DNA of 64,000 bases from Labrys sp. KNU-23 (GCF_008330945.1 NZ_CP043488.1:620001-684000), one strand, 5' to 3'; positions 19,640 through 28,532 are shown, counted from the first letter of the stretch. A program made the numbers and translations. The notes: generated by a model not told the origin, from the sequence alone.

Positions 19640-20287
19640 CTATGCAGGCGCGAGAACGGAAGCAGGAAGCTGCTTCAATCTCAAAACCGTCTCTCCGCCA
19701 AGCATCTTCTCGGCATATTCGACCAGCAGCGCCTTCGCGTGCTCGCCCGAGATGATGCCATCGGCATGCCCGCGACGCAGCCAGAAGCCGTCCAGCATCG
19801 CGGCAAAGCCGATGACGAAATGGTCGATCCAGTCCTTTGAGCGGATCGGAAAAAGCGCCGACATCATGTTGGAGCGCAATCTCTTATAGAAAAGCTCCTG
19901 CAGCCGGGCATAGCGGGGCGAATGAGCGGCCTCCGCATAAAAGGAGACCCAGGCATTCGCCGTGTTGCGATCGAATTTCGACTCCGGAAAGTTGCCGTCG
20001 ATGATCGCGATCAGGCGCTCCCAGCGGGTACGGGCCTGGCGCAGATTGATGACCACCGCGTCCATCAAGAGCCGGTTTGCGAACCGCACCATCTCGAACA
20101 GCACTTCGTCCTTGTCCTTGAAATAATAGGTCAAAATGCCTTGCGACATCCCCGCTTCATGGCAGATGCGGGTGGTGGTCAGGCCCCTCAGGCCTTCACG
20201 CAGGAAAATGCGATGGGCGGCCTCGATCAGCTCGACCCTTCTGATGTCCTCAATCCGAGTCTTCTGTTTCTTGCGCGTCCCGGCCAT
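19640..20287 (-). CDS. BetI-like TetR-family repressor
   Basis: The 215-residue protein has an N-terminal TetR helix-turn-helix (residues about 18-63, ending GILTYYFKDKDEVLFE) and a C-terminal part close to BetI, the choline-sensing repressor of betaine genes. BetI-like stretches include IIDGNFPESKF, AWVSFYAEAAHSPRYARLQ and GFAAMLDGFWLRRG. It diverges from the alcohol dehydrogenase gene at 20462. Two 12-base palindromes lie between them. The ChoX-type choline-binding protein at 21657 supports a choline-related signal, but other BetI-family members sense other amines. Confidence 0.88.
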   Translation of the reverse strand: MAGTRKKQKTRIEDIRRVELIEAAHRIFLREGLRGLTTTRICHEAGMSQGILTYYFKDKDEVLFEMVRFANRLLMDAVVINLRQARTRWERLIAIIDGNFPESKFDRNTANAWVSFYAEAAHSPRYARLQELFYKRLRSNMMSALFPIRSKDWIDHFVIGFAAMLDGFWLRRGHADGIISGEHAKALLVEYAEKMLGGETVLRLKQLPASVLAPA

Positions 20288-20304
20288 GGGAAATCAATAG
20301 CTGA

Positions 20305-20336
20305 ACAAGATTTTGTACGCTCTAACAAAATTTTGT
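20305..20336. promoter_or_regulatory. Twin operator for the BetI-like repressor
   Basis: ACAAGATTTTGT (20305-20316) and the perfect palindrome ACAAAATTTTGT (20325-20336) lie 20 bases apart, start to start. They begin 18 bases upstream of the repressor gene and control the divergent gap. Two-turn spacing on one DNA face fits two repressor dimers. Binding is inferred. Confidence 0.6.
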
Positions 20337-20461
20337 CTTGTCAAAAAAATTAGCAGGCGTAGTCTTCCTGACAACGGCCGGCCGCCGGGGGCGGCGCCTG
20401 CCCGTGAATTCTTCGCGGGGCGATGGCTCACGACAATGGATCGAGATCGGGGAGAGACTTG

Positions 20462-21493
20462 ATGCTGGCAAGCCCAGACAGCATGAGTGCGGCCGTGCTC
20501 GCGGCTTTTGGCGAGCCCCTCGAGATCGTTCGGCTTGCGCGTCCGGTTCCCGGCCCGGGCCAATTGCTCGTGCGTCTCCTGGCCTGCGGTGTCTGCCACT
20601 CCGACGTTCACATCTGGAGGGGCAGCGGCATACCCCAGCATCCGGCCTCTCCTTTCGTGATGGGGCATGAGGGGATCGGTGTCGTCGCGGCCCTGGGCGA
20701 GGGTGTAACCGGCTGGGCGGTGGGCGACATGGCCGGCATACCGTGGATCCACGACACCTGCTGCCGCTGTGACGAGTGCCTGGATGGACATGAATCCTTT
20801 TGCCAGCACCATCGCGCTCATGGCCTGAATGTGCCGGGGGCCTTTGCAGAATATGTGATCGCTGATGCGAGGTTCGCCGTTTCGCTGCCCCCGACGATTG
20901 ATGCGCTCACAACCGCTCCGGTGATGTGCGCAGGTGTCACCGCATATGGCGCAATCAGGAAAGCCGAACTCGAAGCCGGGGACAGTTGCATCATTTTTGG
21001 CTGCGGCGGCCTTGGGCTCTACGCCGTGCAGCTTGCAAGCCGGCTGAACATCAGGGTCCTGGCTGTCGATCGCGATCCGGCAAAGCTTCAGATCGCAAGA
21101 ACCTATGGTGCAACTGAAACCGAAATCGCCGACGATGGTCTGCCTTCCCGGCTGGCCGCGGGGGATATGCGCTATCATGCCTGCATCAATTTTGCCCCGA
21201 CGACGGCCACCTGGGACTCGATGATCGCGGGTATCCGCCCTCGCGGTCGCATCGTCGCGGCTGCGATGGTCTTCGAGCCGGTACCCCTGATCCAGGAATG
21301 GCTGACGGCAACCGGCGTCGTCATCACCGGGACCAGCGTCGGCACGCGCCAGCAGATGCGCGAGTTGATCGCAATACATCAGGAACACCCACTCGAGGTC
21401 GAGATCGAGGTGATCTCGCTCGAGCAGGTCTCGGATGCGTTGCTCGCTCTTGAACGGGGCACCTCCAAGGGCCGTTTCGTCATCGAATTCTAG
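20462..21493 (+). CDS. Zinc-dependent alcohol dehydrogenase (AdhP-like)
   Basis: This 343-residue medium-chain dehydrogenase has the catalytic-zinc motif CGVCHSDVH, GHEGIG, a four-Cys structural-zinc loop (C-x2-C-x2-C-x7-C in CCRCDECLDGHESFC) and the coenzyme motif GCGGLG near residue 180. ATG 20462 follows GGGGAGAG; ATG 20423 is in frame but lacks a good ribosome site. It is divergent from the BetI-like gene and probably controlled by it. Its stop codon TAG (21491-21493) lies inside the first bases of dispersed repeat copy 2, so the repeat sets the C-terminus (IEF). Confidence 0.9.
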   Translation: MLASPDSMSAAVLAAFGEPLEIVRLARPVPGPGQLLVRLLACGVCHSDVHIWRGSGIPQHPASPFVMGHEGIGVVAALGEGVTGWAVGDMAGIPWIHDTCCRCDECLDGHESFCQHHRAHGLNVPGAFAEYVIADARFAVSLPPTIDALTTAPVMCAGVTAYGAIRKAELEAGDSCIIFGCGGLGLYAVQLASRLNIRVLAVDRDPAKLQIARTYGATETEIADDGLPSRLAAGDMRYHACINFAPTTATWDSMIAGIRPRGRIVAAAMVFEPVPLIQEWLTATGVVITGTSVGTRQQMRELIAIHQEHPLEVEIEVISLEQVSDALLALERGTSKGRFVIEF

Positions 21494-21594
21494 AGCGTTT
21501 TGCGATTTCTTGGAATCACCAAGAATCGCAAAGACGCGTCGAAACAATGAGTTAGAGAAAAGAAGCGGTTACGTGTAAACGCGCTTTGCTCTAG
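21490..21594 (+). repeat. Dispersed intergenic repeat of about 100 bp, copy 2
   Basis: It is bounded by CTAGAGCG and GCTCTAG. It contains GCGATTTCTTGG/CCAAGAATCGC as a hairpin and the stretch GACGCGTCGAAACAATGAG. It is the reverse complement of copy 1 (8221-8321) with scattered changes. It separates the alcohol dehydrogenase and choX genes and supplies the stop codon of the former. Confidence 0.8.
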
Positions 21595-21656
21595 GGATCG
21601 CCGCCTTCGCCAACGAGCGCAGGGCGGTACGTATAAGAAAGAGGGGAGATCGTGTG

Positions 21657-22607
21657 ATGAGACGTATCGGTGTTGCGTTCGCAATTGCTGCCCTGGTCAT
21701 GGGCGCGAGCGGCAAGCCGGCGATGGCCGGCGAGCCAGAAGCCTGCAGAACCGTCAGGTTCTCGGATGTCGGGTGGACGGACATCACCTCGACGACCGCG
21801 ATCGCTTCCCGCGTTCTCCAGGGCCTTGGCTATACGCCCAAGACCACCGTACTCTCGATCTCCGTCACCTATGCCTCGATGAAAAATAAGGACATCGACG
21901 TCTATCTCGGCGACTGGCAACCCAGCATGGTGAACGAGCGCAAGCCCTATCTCAACGACAAGTCGATCGTCGTCAGCGGTGCCAACCTGCCGGTCGGCGC
22001 AAAATACACGCTCGCCGTGCCGCAATACACCTATGACAAAGGGCTGAAGGACTTCGCCGACATCGCGAAGTTCAGGGATTCGCTGCAGGAGAAGATTTAC
22101 GGCATCGAACCCGGCGACACCGGCAACAACCTCATTCACGGGCTGATCGACGGCGACAAGCACGGGCTGAAGGGGTTCCAGCTGGTTGAGTCGAGCGAAC
22201 AGGGCATGCTGGCCCAGGTTCAAGGTGCTGTCGCCCGCGGGGAGGACATCGTCTTTCTGGGCTGGGCGCCGCACCCGATGAACGTCAATTTCAAGCTCCA
22301 GTACCTGACGGGCGGCGATGACACGTTCGGTCCGAATTTCGGCAGCGCCGTCGTCTACACGGACATTCGAGCTGGCTGGGACGGCGAGTGCCCGAACGCC
22401 GCCAGGTTCATCGGCAATCTGAAATTCGATGTCGATCTGGAGAACCAGGTCATGAACACGATCCTGACCGAGGGCAAAGAGGGGGCAGCCGTGGCAGCTG
22501 AATATCTGAAAGCCAATCCAGGCGTCCTCGACGCCTGGCTCGACGGTGTCACGACATTTGACGGTCAGCCCGGATTGCCGGCAGTCAAGAAAAGCCTGGG
22601 CCTATGA
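21657..22607 (+). CDS. choX: Choline ABC transporter substrate-binding protein
   Basis: The 316-residue precursor has a signal peptide ending AMA before residue 26. The mature sequence matches rhizobial ChoX closely: VRFSDVGWTDITSTTA, NKDIDVYLGDWQPSM, KIYGIEPGDTGN, LVESSEQGMLAQV and FLGWAPHPMN recur at the expected places, with the aromatic residues (W in GWTD, W in GDW, W in LGW) that cage the trimethylammonium group. ATG 21657 follows GAGGGGAG; GTG 21654 is an alternative. No permease (ChoW) or ATPase (ChoV) gene follows in the window, so it is an orphan here. Confidence 0.93.
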   Translation: MRRIGVAFAIAALVMGASGKPAMAGEPEACRTVRFSDVGWTDITSTTAIASRVLQGLGYTPKTTVLSISVTYASMKNKDIDVYLGDWQPSMVNERKPYLNDKSIVVSGANLPVGAKYTLAVPQYTYDKGLKDFADIAKFRDSLQEKIYGIEPGDTGNNLIHGLIDGDKHGLKGFQLVESSEQGMLAQVQGAVARGEDIVFLGWAPHPMNVNFKLQYLTGGDDTFGPNFGSAVVYTDIRAGWDGECPNAARFIGNLKFDVDLENQVMNTILTEGKEGAAVAAEYLKANPGVLDAWLDGVTTFDGQPGLPAVKKSLGL

Positions 22608-22647
22608 GTAAGGCAGCTCATTCGAGTGTCTGCGAGTTCGCGCGACC

Positions 22648-22741
22648 TTTGTCATTGCCGGGCTCGACCCAGCAATCCAGTTCTTCCGGCTGGTTGCGCC
22701 TGTGGCTCCTGGATAGCCGGGTCAAGCCCGGCTATGACAAA
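22648..22741. repeat. Long inverted repeat at convergent gene junction (alphaproteobacterial palindrome)
   Basis: Arms 22648-22680 and 22709-22741 pair at 29 of 33 positions. The core (GTCATTGCCGGGCTCGACCC) is of the palindromic type widespread between genes in rhizobia. It lies between converging choX (ends 22607) and MaoC (ends 22787) genes, where it can terminate both transcripts. Confidence 0.8.
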
Positions 22742-22786
22742 TCGTGGCGTTTCCTCCTCTAAGCAAACGGCATTGGGGCCGTCGTC

Positions 22787-23260
22787 TCAGCGATAGACCA
22801 TCAGCTGGTTTTCCCCGGATTGGACGGTCTCCCCGGTCTGCTTGCGCACGCAAAAGCCCAGTGTGAGGATGCCCCGGTCCGGCCGGGATGTCGTCCGCTT
22901 GTCCTTTATGCGGACGCGGGCGGTGATCGTGTCACCGGCCAGGACCGGGCGTTCGAAGCGAAAGTTCCAGCCCAGCGAGGCGATGGCGAGGAAGCGGGCC
23001 TGCGCCTGGTTCTTCAGCCCGTCGACGAGGGACAGGATCAGGAGGCCGTGGGCGACACGCGAGGGAAAGCCATGCGCGCGCGCCGCATCGTCATCCATAT
23101 GGATTTCGAAGCGGTCGCCGGTCAGCTCTGCGAAGGCATCGATCAGTTCGGTGCCGACATGCCTTGCCGGTGTGTCGAACCAATCCCCGATCGACACATC
23201 CTCATAGCGCAGTCCGGTCGCCGTCAGGCGGCGACCGGTGTCGGGTGCGATGTCGTTCAT
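22787..23260 (-). CDS. MaoC-family dehydratase
   Basis: This 157-residue hot-dog-fold protein starts at ATG 23260. It has the hydratase-2 motif with the Asp/His pair in GDRFEIHMDDDAARAHGFPSR, followed by VAHGLL. The family hydrates 2-enoyl-CoA to 3-hydroxyacyl-CoA. The start codon overlaps the stop of the aldo/keto reductase gene by four bases, so the two are coupled. The frame continues open upstream inside the reductase gene, but only the 23260 start gives a normal MaoC length. It is a second hydratase beside the crotonase-type one at 18740. Confidence 0.88.
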   Translation of the reverse strand: MNDIAPDTGRRLTATGLRYEDVSIGDWFDTPARHVGTELIDAFAELTGDRFEIHMDDDAARAHGFPSRVAHGLLILSLVDGLKNQAQARFLAIASLGWNFRFERPVLAGDTITARVRIKDKRTTSRPDRGILTLGFCVRKQTGETVQSGENQLMVYR

Positions 23261-24273
23261 GCCGGCACCGGCGCGTCCTCGCGCAGCAATTGCTTGCTTT
23301 TCAGCTCGGCCCAGAAATCCGAGGGTATGGGGTGGCTGAACCATGCCAGGTTCTGGTCGAGCTGCTCCACCGTGCGCGTTCCTGCGCAGAAGGCCGGGAT
23401 GGCCGGGTGGGCGACGACGAATTGGAGCGCCGCGGCGGCAAGCGGCACCTTGTGGTCGCGGCACACCGCCTCGATCCTGGCGACCTTCTCCATCACCGCG
23501 GCCGGGGCGGGGGCGTAGTTGTACTTCGCACCGGGCACCGCCCCGGTTGCGAGGATCCCGGAATTGAAGCCGCCGCCGACCAGAATGGCCGCACCCCGCT
23601 CCTCGCAAAGCGGTAGGAAGCCGTCAAGGGCCTCCTGTTCGAGCAGCGTATAGCGGCCCGCCAGGAGGAAGCAGTCGAAATCGCGCTGCTTGAGCGCCTC
23701 GTGGCAGACTTGCCATTCGTTGACGCCGACGCCGATCGCCTTCACCGCGCCCTCCGAGCGCAGGCGTTCCAAAGCGCGCCAGCATCCGTCCATGGCCTGC
23801 CGGAAGACTTCGGGCTGGTCGTCGCCGCGGGTGAAGCGGTCGATGTCGTGAATGAACAGCATATCGATGCGTTCGAGCGCGAGCCGCTGCAGGGAATCCT
23901 CGAAGGCCCTCATCGTGCCGTCATAGCTGTAGTCGAAGCTCATCGTATTCGGCGCCGCATTGACCCAGGGCGCGAAGTCGATCTGGGAGCGCCGGGCTGG
24001 GTGCAGGACGCGCCCGACCTTCGAGGCGACGACGAAATCGTCGCGGTTCTTCCAGCGCAGCGCCTGCCCCAGGCGCAGTTCCGAAAGGCCATGGCCGTAC
24101 ATCGGCGCGGTGTCGTAGAAGCGCACGCCGGCATTCCAGGCGTGCTGCACCATCTCGTCGGCAACCGGTTCGCTGATCTCGCGCAGGAAATTCCCGATCG
24201 GCGCCGTCCCGAAGGCAAAGGCGGTGACCCCGATGTCGCTGCGGCCGAATTTCCGCTTTTCCGATGGCTTCAT
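23257..24273 (-). CDS. Aldo/keto reductase, D-threo-aldose/L-fucose 1-dehydrogenase type
   Basis: The 338-residue protein has the AKR active-site Asp/Tyr in RFYDTAPMYGHGLSE, Lys in VVASKVGR and His in LFIHDIDR. The overall layout (FGRSDIGVTAFAFGTAPIGN near the start) is typical of aldose 1-dehydrogenases and pyridoxal 4-dehydrogenase. These oxidise a sugar hemiacetal or an aldehyde to a lactone. ATG 24273 follows AAGGGAG; ATG 24291 is an in-frame alternative. It runs leftward from the gap shared with the acyl-CoA dehydrogenase operon, which holds operator copy E, so it may also respond to the TetR protein. Confidence 0.88.
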   Translation of the reverse strand: MKPSEKRKFGRSDIGVTAFAFGTAPIGNFLREISEPVADEMVQHAWNAGVRFYDTAPMYGHGLSELRLGQALRWKNRDDFVVASKVGRVLHPARRSQIDFAPWVNAAPNTMSFDYSYDGTMRAFEDSLQRLALERIDMLFIHDIDRFTRGDDQPEVFRQAMDGCWRALERLRSEGAVKAIGVGVNEWQVCHEALKQRDFDCFLLAGRYTLLEQEALDGFLPLCEERGAAILVGGGFNSGILATGAVPGAKYNYAPAPAAVMEKVARIEAVCRDHKVPLAAAALQFVVAHPAIPAFCAGTRTVEQLDQNLAWFSHPIPSDFWAELKSKQLLREDAPVPA

Positions 24274-24364
24274 GGCTTTCTCCCTTGGCATCGCTCTTGA
24301 ATGGCTTGCCTGACCTGGCCTCGATCAGGTCGGTGACCCGCCGATTTCGAGGGGATCGTCAGGC

Positions 24365-24411
24365 TTGACCCGTTTGATCCACGTGCGTTATAGCAGTAAC
24401 TAGATAGTTAC
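24365..24411 (+). promoter_or_regulatory. Promoter with perfect TetR-type operator, copy E (acyl-CoA dehydrogenase operon)
   Basis: TTGACC (24365-24370), 18 bases, then TATAGC (24389-24394). The palindrome GTAACTAGATAGTTAC at 24396-24411 follows immediately and is perfect. It ends 16 bases before ATG 24428. Confidence 0.75.
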
Positions 24412-24427
24412 AAAAGGGGAGAAGCGC

Positions 24428-25573
24428 ATGTATCCGAGCGAGACGCAGATGCAGGTGCGCGACATGGCGCGGCAGTTCGCCGACGAGGTCGTCAAACCGC
24501 TGGCCGAGGGGCTCGATCGCGAGGAGCGTTTCCCCCACGAGATCTATGAGCAGATGGGAGAGCTCGGGCTGTTCGGCATCGGCGTTCCCGAAGCCATGGG
24601 AGGCCCGGGGTTCGATACGCTGACCTACGCGCTCGTGATGGAGGAGCTTTCGCGCGGCTATGCCTCGGTTGCCGATCAATGCGGCCTGGTCGAACTCATC
24701 TCCACGCTGCTGGTCAGGCACGGCACGCCGGCCCAGCGTGAGACCTGGCTGGCGCCGGCGATGCGTGGAACCAAGCGCGTGGCCTATTGCATCACCGAGC
24801 CGGAGGCCGGCACGGATGTATCCGGCATCAGGACCACGGCAGAGCGGGACGGAGAGGGCTGGCGCCTCAACGGTGGCAAGATCTGGATCCACAACGCGCC
24901 GGTCGCCGATGTCGGTTTCGTGCTGGCCCGGACGGATAAGGATGCAGGCCATCGCGGCATGAGCATCTTCATCGTCGATCTCAACGCCAAGGGCGTCGAG
25001 CGTGGCCCCAAGGAGCACAAGATGGGGCAGCGTGCCAGCCAGGTCGGCGCGCTCAATTTCACCGATGTCGTGCTCGGGCCGGATGCCTTGCTGGGAGAAC
25101 TCGGCAAGGGCTTCCATATGATGATGAGCGTGCTCGACAAGGGCCGCGTCGGCATTGCGGCGCTCGCGGTCGGCATCGGCCAGGCTGGCCTGGAGGCCGC
25201 CGTCGACTATGCCCGCCAGCGCAAGCAGTTCGGCAAGGCGATCGCCGAGTTCCAGGGTGTGCAATGGCTGATTGCCGACATGGCCAAGGATATCGAGGCG
25301 GCCCGTCTTCTGGTGCACAGCGCGGCGGTGAAGATCGACCGCGGGGACAATGCGACGAAGGCCTGCTCGATCGCCAAATGCTTCGCCGGCGACATGGCGG
25401 TGGCCCGCACGGCCGATGCCGTCCAGGTCTTCGGTGGTTCCGGCTACATTCGCGGCTTCGAGGTCGAGCGCCTTTATCGCGACGCCAAGATCACCCAGAT
25501 CTATGAGGGCACCAACCAGATCCAGCGCATGATCATCGCGCGCGAATTGTTCAAGCATGGAGCGCTGGCATGA
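24428..25573 (+). CDS. Acyl-CoA dehydrogenase
   Basis: The 381-residue FAD enzyme shows family segments YCITEPEAGTDVSGI near residue 118, GGKIWIHNA near 149, RKQFGKAI near 265 and QVFGGSGYIRG near 333. The catalytic base is E360 in YEGTNQIQR, the position used in short- and medium-chain enzymes. It oxidises acyl-CoA to 2-enoyl-CoA, passing electrons to ETF. It is first in an operon behind operator copy E. It overlaps the SDR gene by four bases. It should act between the CoA-transferase (17148) and the hydratases (18740, 22787). Confidence 0.94.
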   Translation: MYPSETQMQVRDMARQFADEVVKPLAEGLDREERFPHEIYEQMGELGLFGIGVPEAMGGPGFDTLTYALVMEELSRGYASVADQCGLVELISTLLVRHGTPAQRETWLAPAMRGTKRVAYCITEPEAGTDVSGIRTTAERDGEGWRLNGGKIWIHNAPVADVGFVLARTDKDAGHRGMSIFIVDLNAKGVERGPKEHKMGQRASQVGALNFTDVVLGPDALLGELGKGFHMMMSVLDKGRVGIAALAVGIGQAGLEAAVDYARQRKQFGKAIAEFQGVQWLIADMAKDIEAARLLVHSAAVKIDRGDNATKACSIAKCFAGDMAVARTADAVQVFGGSGYIRGFEVERLYRDAKITQIYEGTNQIQRMIIARELFKHGALA

Positions 25574-26352
25574 GTACGCCAAGCCGGCAGGCGGCCTTCA
25601 TCACCGGCTCGAGCCGCGGCATTGGCCTGGCGGCCGCTGTCGAACTGGCCAGGAACGGGTTTGCGATCGCCTTGAACGGGCCCGAGGATGACGCGGAACT
25701 GCGGGCTGCCGAGGAACGCGTGCGTGCTTTCGATGTGCCCGTCACCCGCGTCGCCGGCGACATCGCCGATATCGGTGCGCATGAGGCGATGCTCGACCTG
25801 GCCGAAAAGGCGCTGGGGACACTTTCGACGCTCGTCAACAATGCGGGCGTATCGGTGCTGAGCCGCGGCGACCCGCTCGATGTCAGCGAGGAAAGCTACG
25901 ACCGCTGCCAGGCCGTGAATGCCAAGGCGCAGTTCTTCATGTGCCAGAAATGGGCGAGGCGCGTCCTCGCGCGCGACCGCAATGACGGGCGCTTCTACTC
26001 GATCGTGAACGTGTCGTCGTCGAATGCCGATGCGGTCGCCGAGCCGCGCGCCGAGTATTGCATCTCGAAAGCGGGCTCGGCCATGGTCAGCAAGGTGTTC
26101 GCCGTTCGCCTGGGGCGCGAGAACATCGCCGTCTACGATATCAGGCCGGGCCTGATCGAGACCGCCATGACGCAGTCGGTGACCGGCCAATACCAGCGGC
26201 GCATCGATGAAGAGGGCCTGACCCTGATGCGGCGCCTGGGCCGGCCTGAGGACGTCGGCACCGTGATGGCGACGCTCGCCACCGGCAAGCTGCCCTATAC
26301 GACGGGCCAGGTCATCGCCGTGGATGCCGGCATGCTGGTGCCGAGATTTTGA
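25570..26352 (+). CDS. SDR-family oxidoreductase (3-ketoacyl reductase-like)
   Basis: This 260-residue short-chain dehydrogenase has TGSSRGIG at residues 12-19, NNAG near 92, and the catalytic Y163-x3-K167 (YCISK) with Ser in NVSSSNAD. The start ATG overlaps the acyl-CoA dehydrogenase stop codon. In this setting it may oxidise the 3-hydroxyacyl-CoA made by the hydratase. A sugar or polyol substrate is equally possible, since family members with close sequences act on both. Confidence 0.9.
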   Translation: MSTPSRQAAFITGSSRGIGLAAAVELARNGFAIALNGPEDDAELRAAEERVRAFDVPVTRVAGDIADIGAHEAMLDLAEKALGTLSTLVNNAGVSVLSRGDPLDVSEESYDRCQAVNAKAQFFMCQKWARRVLARDRNDGRFYSIVNVSSSNADAVAEPRAEYCISKAGSAMVSKVFAVRLGRENIAVYDIRPGLIETAMTQSVTGQYQRRIDEEGLTLMRRLGRPEDVGTVMATLATGKLPYTTGQVIAVDAGMLVPRF

Positions 26353-26362
26353 GGAAACTAGG

Positions 26363-27508
26363 ATGATCCGTCTTCCAGACGCCAAGGGCGTTTTCTCCGA
26401 CTATCGGCTCAGCGGCAAGGTGATCCCGGCCGCCTGCTTGCCCGCCGGTGCGGCACGCGTCGTGTTTTCGGCGGCCCATGTCGTGGCCGATCCGTTCACC
26501 GCCAACGATCCGTCCGGCCCGGCCACGGTCGATTGGAAGGCAACGATGGCGTTTCGCCACCATCTGAACGATCTCGGCCTCGGCATTGCCGAAGCGATGG
26601 ACACCGCCCAGCGCGGCATGGGCCTGGACTGGCCCCGGGCGCTCGAGCTTATCCGGCGCACCCGCGAGGAGCTTCCGCAGGCGCTGGTCTTCAATGGATG
26701 CGGCACCGACCAGCTCAAGCCGAGTGAGGCGCGAGGGCTGGACGACGTCCGTCGCGCCTATTTCGAACAGGTTGAAGCCATCCAGGCCCTGGGAGGGCGC
26801 CTGATCCTGATGGCGAGCCGCGCCCTTGCTGCGGTGGCCGGCTCGCCGGAAGATTATGTGAAGGTCTATGGGGATGTCCTGGCCCGCTGCGATCAGCCCG
26901 TCATCCTCCACTGGCTCGGCGACATGTTCGACCCGGCGCTGAGGGGTTACTGGGGCAGCGACAGCTTCGAGGCCGCCATGGAGGTGGCGCTGCGCGTCAT
27001 CGAAGAGAACGCGGCAAAGGTGGACGGCATCAAGATTTCGCTCCTGGACAAGGACAAGGAAATCGCGATGCGGCGGCGTCTGCCTGCCGGCGTCAAGATG
27101 TATACGGGCGACGACTTCAACTATCCGAAGTTGATTGCCGGCGACGAGAACGGCTTTTCGCACGCCCTTCTCGGCATTTTCGATCCTCTCGCGCCGGCTG
27201 CGGCCTTCGCCATCCAGAAACTGGGGGAGGGCGACAGGCAAACCTTCCATGCAACGCTGGATCCGACCGTCCCGCTGGCACGGCTCATCTTCCGGGCACC
27301 CACCCAGTTCTACAAGACAGGTGTCGTCTTCCTCGCCTGGCTCAATGGCTTCCAGGAGCATTTCATCATGCTGGGCGGAGCGCAGGCCATGCGGCCGCTG
27401 CCCTATTTCGTCGAGCTTTTCAAGCATGCGGATGCCTGCGGCCTGCTGCGCGACCCGGAGTTGGCGGCCGATCGCATGCGCAGGCTGCTTGCCCTCTACG
27501 GCGCCTGA
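26363..27508 (+). CDS. DUF993 protein (dihydrodipicolinate-synthase-like TIM barrel)
   Basis: The 381-residue protein resembles the DUF993 family, distantly related to DapA-type aldolases, with stretches FRHHLNDLGLGIAEAMDTAQRG near residue 63 (read in two parts), YVKVYGDVLARCDQPVI near 168 and LHWLGDMFDP. A Lys in VDGIKISLLD sits where DapA-type enzymes carry the Schiff-base Lys. ATG 26363 follows GAGGAAACTAGG. It is third in the acyl-CoA dehydrogenase operon. A retro-aldol or decarboxylating cleavage of the pathway intermediate is a reasonable guess but is not shown by the sequence. Confidence 0.8.
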   Translation: MIRLPDAKGVFSDYRLSGKVIPAACLPAGAARVVFSAAHVVADPFTANDPSGPATVDWKATMAFRHHLNDLGLGIAEAMDTAQRGMGLDWPRALELIRRTREELPQALVFNGCGTDQLKPSEARGLDDVRRAYFEQVEAIQALGGRLILMASRALAAVAGSPEDYVKVYGDVLARCDQPVILHWLGDMFDPALRGYWGSDSFEAAMEVALRVIEENAAKVDGIKISLLDKDKEIAMRRRLPAGVKMYTGDDFNYPKLIAGDENGFSHALLGIFDPLAPAAAFAIQKLGEGDRQTFHATLDPTVPLARLIFRAPTQFYKTGVVFLAWLNGFQEHFIMLGGAQAMRPLPYFVELFKHADACGLLRDPELAADRMRRLLALYGA

Positions 27509-27517
27509 GAGCTTGTG

Positions 27518-28378
27518 ATGCGCGATTTCTCGACGGATCATTCGGCGCTCGCCCTGAATACCGCGACGCTCGGGCACAATCTGGATGGGCATGGCGCTGG
27601 CTGGCCCATCGAGCGCGTCATCGATGCCTGTGCCGAGCGCGGCTTTGGCGGGATCGTGTTCTGGCGCCGGGAAATCGGGGATCGAGCCATCGAGATCGGC
27701 AATCGTGTCCGTCAGGCAGGCCTCGAAGTCGCGGGCCTGTGTCGCAGCCCCTTCCTGGTGGGGCCGATGGCGCCGCGGCCTCTATCCGCCCTCCGCGACG
27801 ACTTCCGGTCCTCGATCGACATGGCGGCCGGGCTCGGGACCTCGATCCTCACCATCGTCGTGGGCGGGGTCGAGCCGGACAGCCTTGGGGTGGAGGAAAG
27901 CCTGAAATGCGTGGCCGAGCGGGTCGCCGAAGCCGCGCCCTACGCGGCGCAGAGGGGCGTTCGCCTCGCGCTCGAACCGCTCAACCCTGTGTATGCGGGC
28001 AATCGCTCCTGCCTGGTGACGGTGCGTGACGCCGTCGACCTCTGCGAGGTCATCGGGGAGGCCAATGTCGGCATCGCCGTCGATGTCTATCATGTCTGGT
28101 GGGACACTTCGCTTGCGCGCGAACTCCAGCGCGCCGGCAAGGAGCGCATCCTGGGATATCATTTGTGCGACTGGCTTGCCGAGACGCGCGATGTCCTGCT
28201 CGATCGCGGCATGATGGGGGATGGCGTCGCCGATCTGAGATCGCTGCGGGCGGCGGTGGAAGAGGCAGGCTATCGCGGCTTGTGCGAAGTCGAGATCTTT
28301 TCCGCCGAGAACTGGTGGAAGCGTGATCCCGCGCACGTGCTCGATACCTGCGTCGAACGCTTTCGTTCCGTCTGTTGA
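27518..28378 (+). CDS. Sugar phosphate isomerase/epimerase-like TIM barrel
   Basis: This 286-residue xylose-isomerase-like TIM barrel has a metal-ligand pattern E (LALEPLNP), D/H (VDVYHVWWD), H (GYHLCDW) and E (CEVEIFS). Relatives include hydroxypyruvate isomerase and inosose dehydratase. ATG 27518 is chosen over GTG 27515. It follows DUF993 by 9 bases and ends the operon that starts at 24428. It probably isomerises or dehydrates a small sugar-like product. It differs clearly from the ketose epimerase at 1900. Confidence 0.87.
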   Translation: MRDFSTDHSALALNTATLGHNLDGHGAGWPIERVIDACAERGFGGIVFWRREIGDRAIEIGNRVRQAGLEVAGLCRSPFLVGPMAPRPLSALRDDFRSSIDMAAGLGTSILTIVVGGVEPDSLGVEESLKCVAERVAEAAPYAAQRGVRLALEPLNPVYAGNRSCLVTVRDAVDLCEVIGEANVGIAVDVYHVWWDTSLARELQRAGKERILGYHLCDWLAETRDVLLDRGMMGDGVADLRSLRAAVEEAGYRGLCEVEIFSAENWWKRDPAHVLDTCVERFRSVC

Positions 28379-28532
28379 AACGCCTGTATTCAAGGGCGCC
28401 GACCACCACCTTGTCGGAGACCTGTTGACGATTGTGCCGGCGTTCCAAAGGGAACTTTGATCGGGTGCTGCCGCTGGGCTAGGCTCTCATCGTTCGAAGC
28501 ATCGCAGCAAGCGTCGGGGAAATTGGGCGGAA

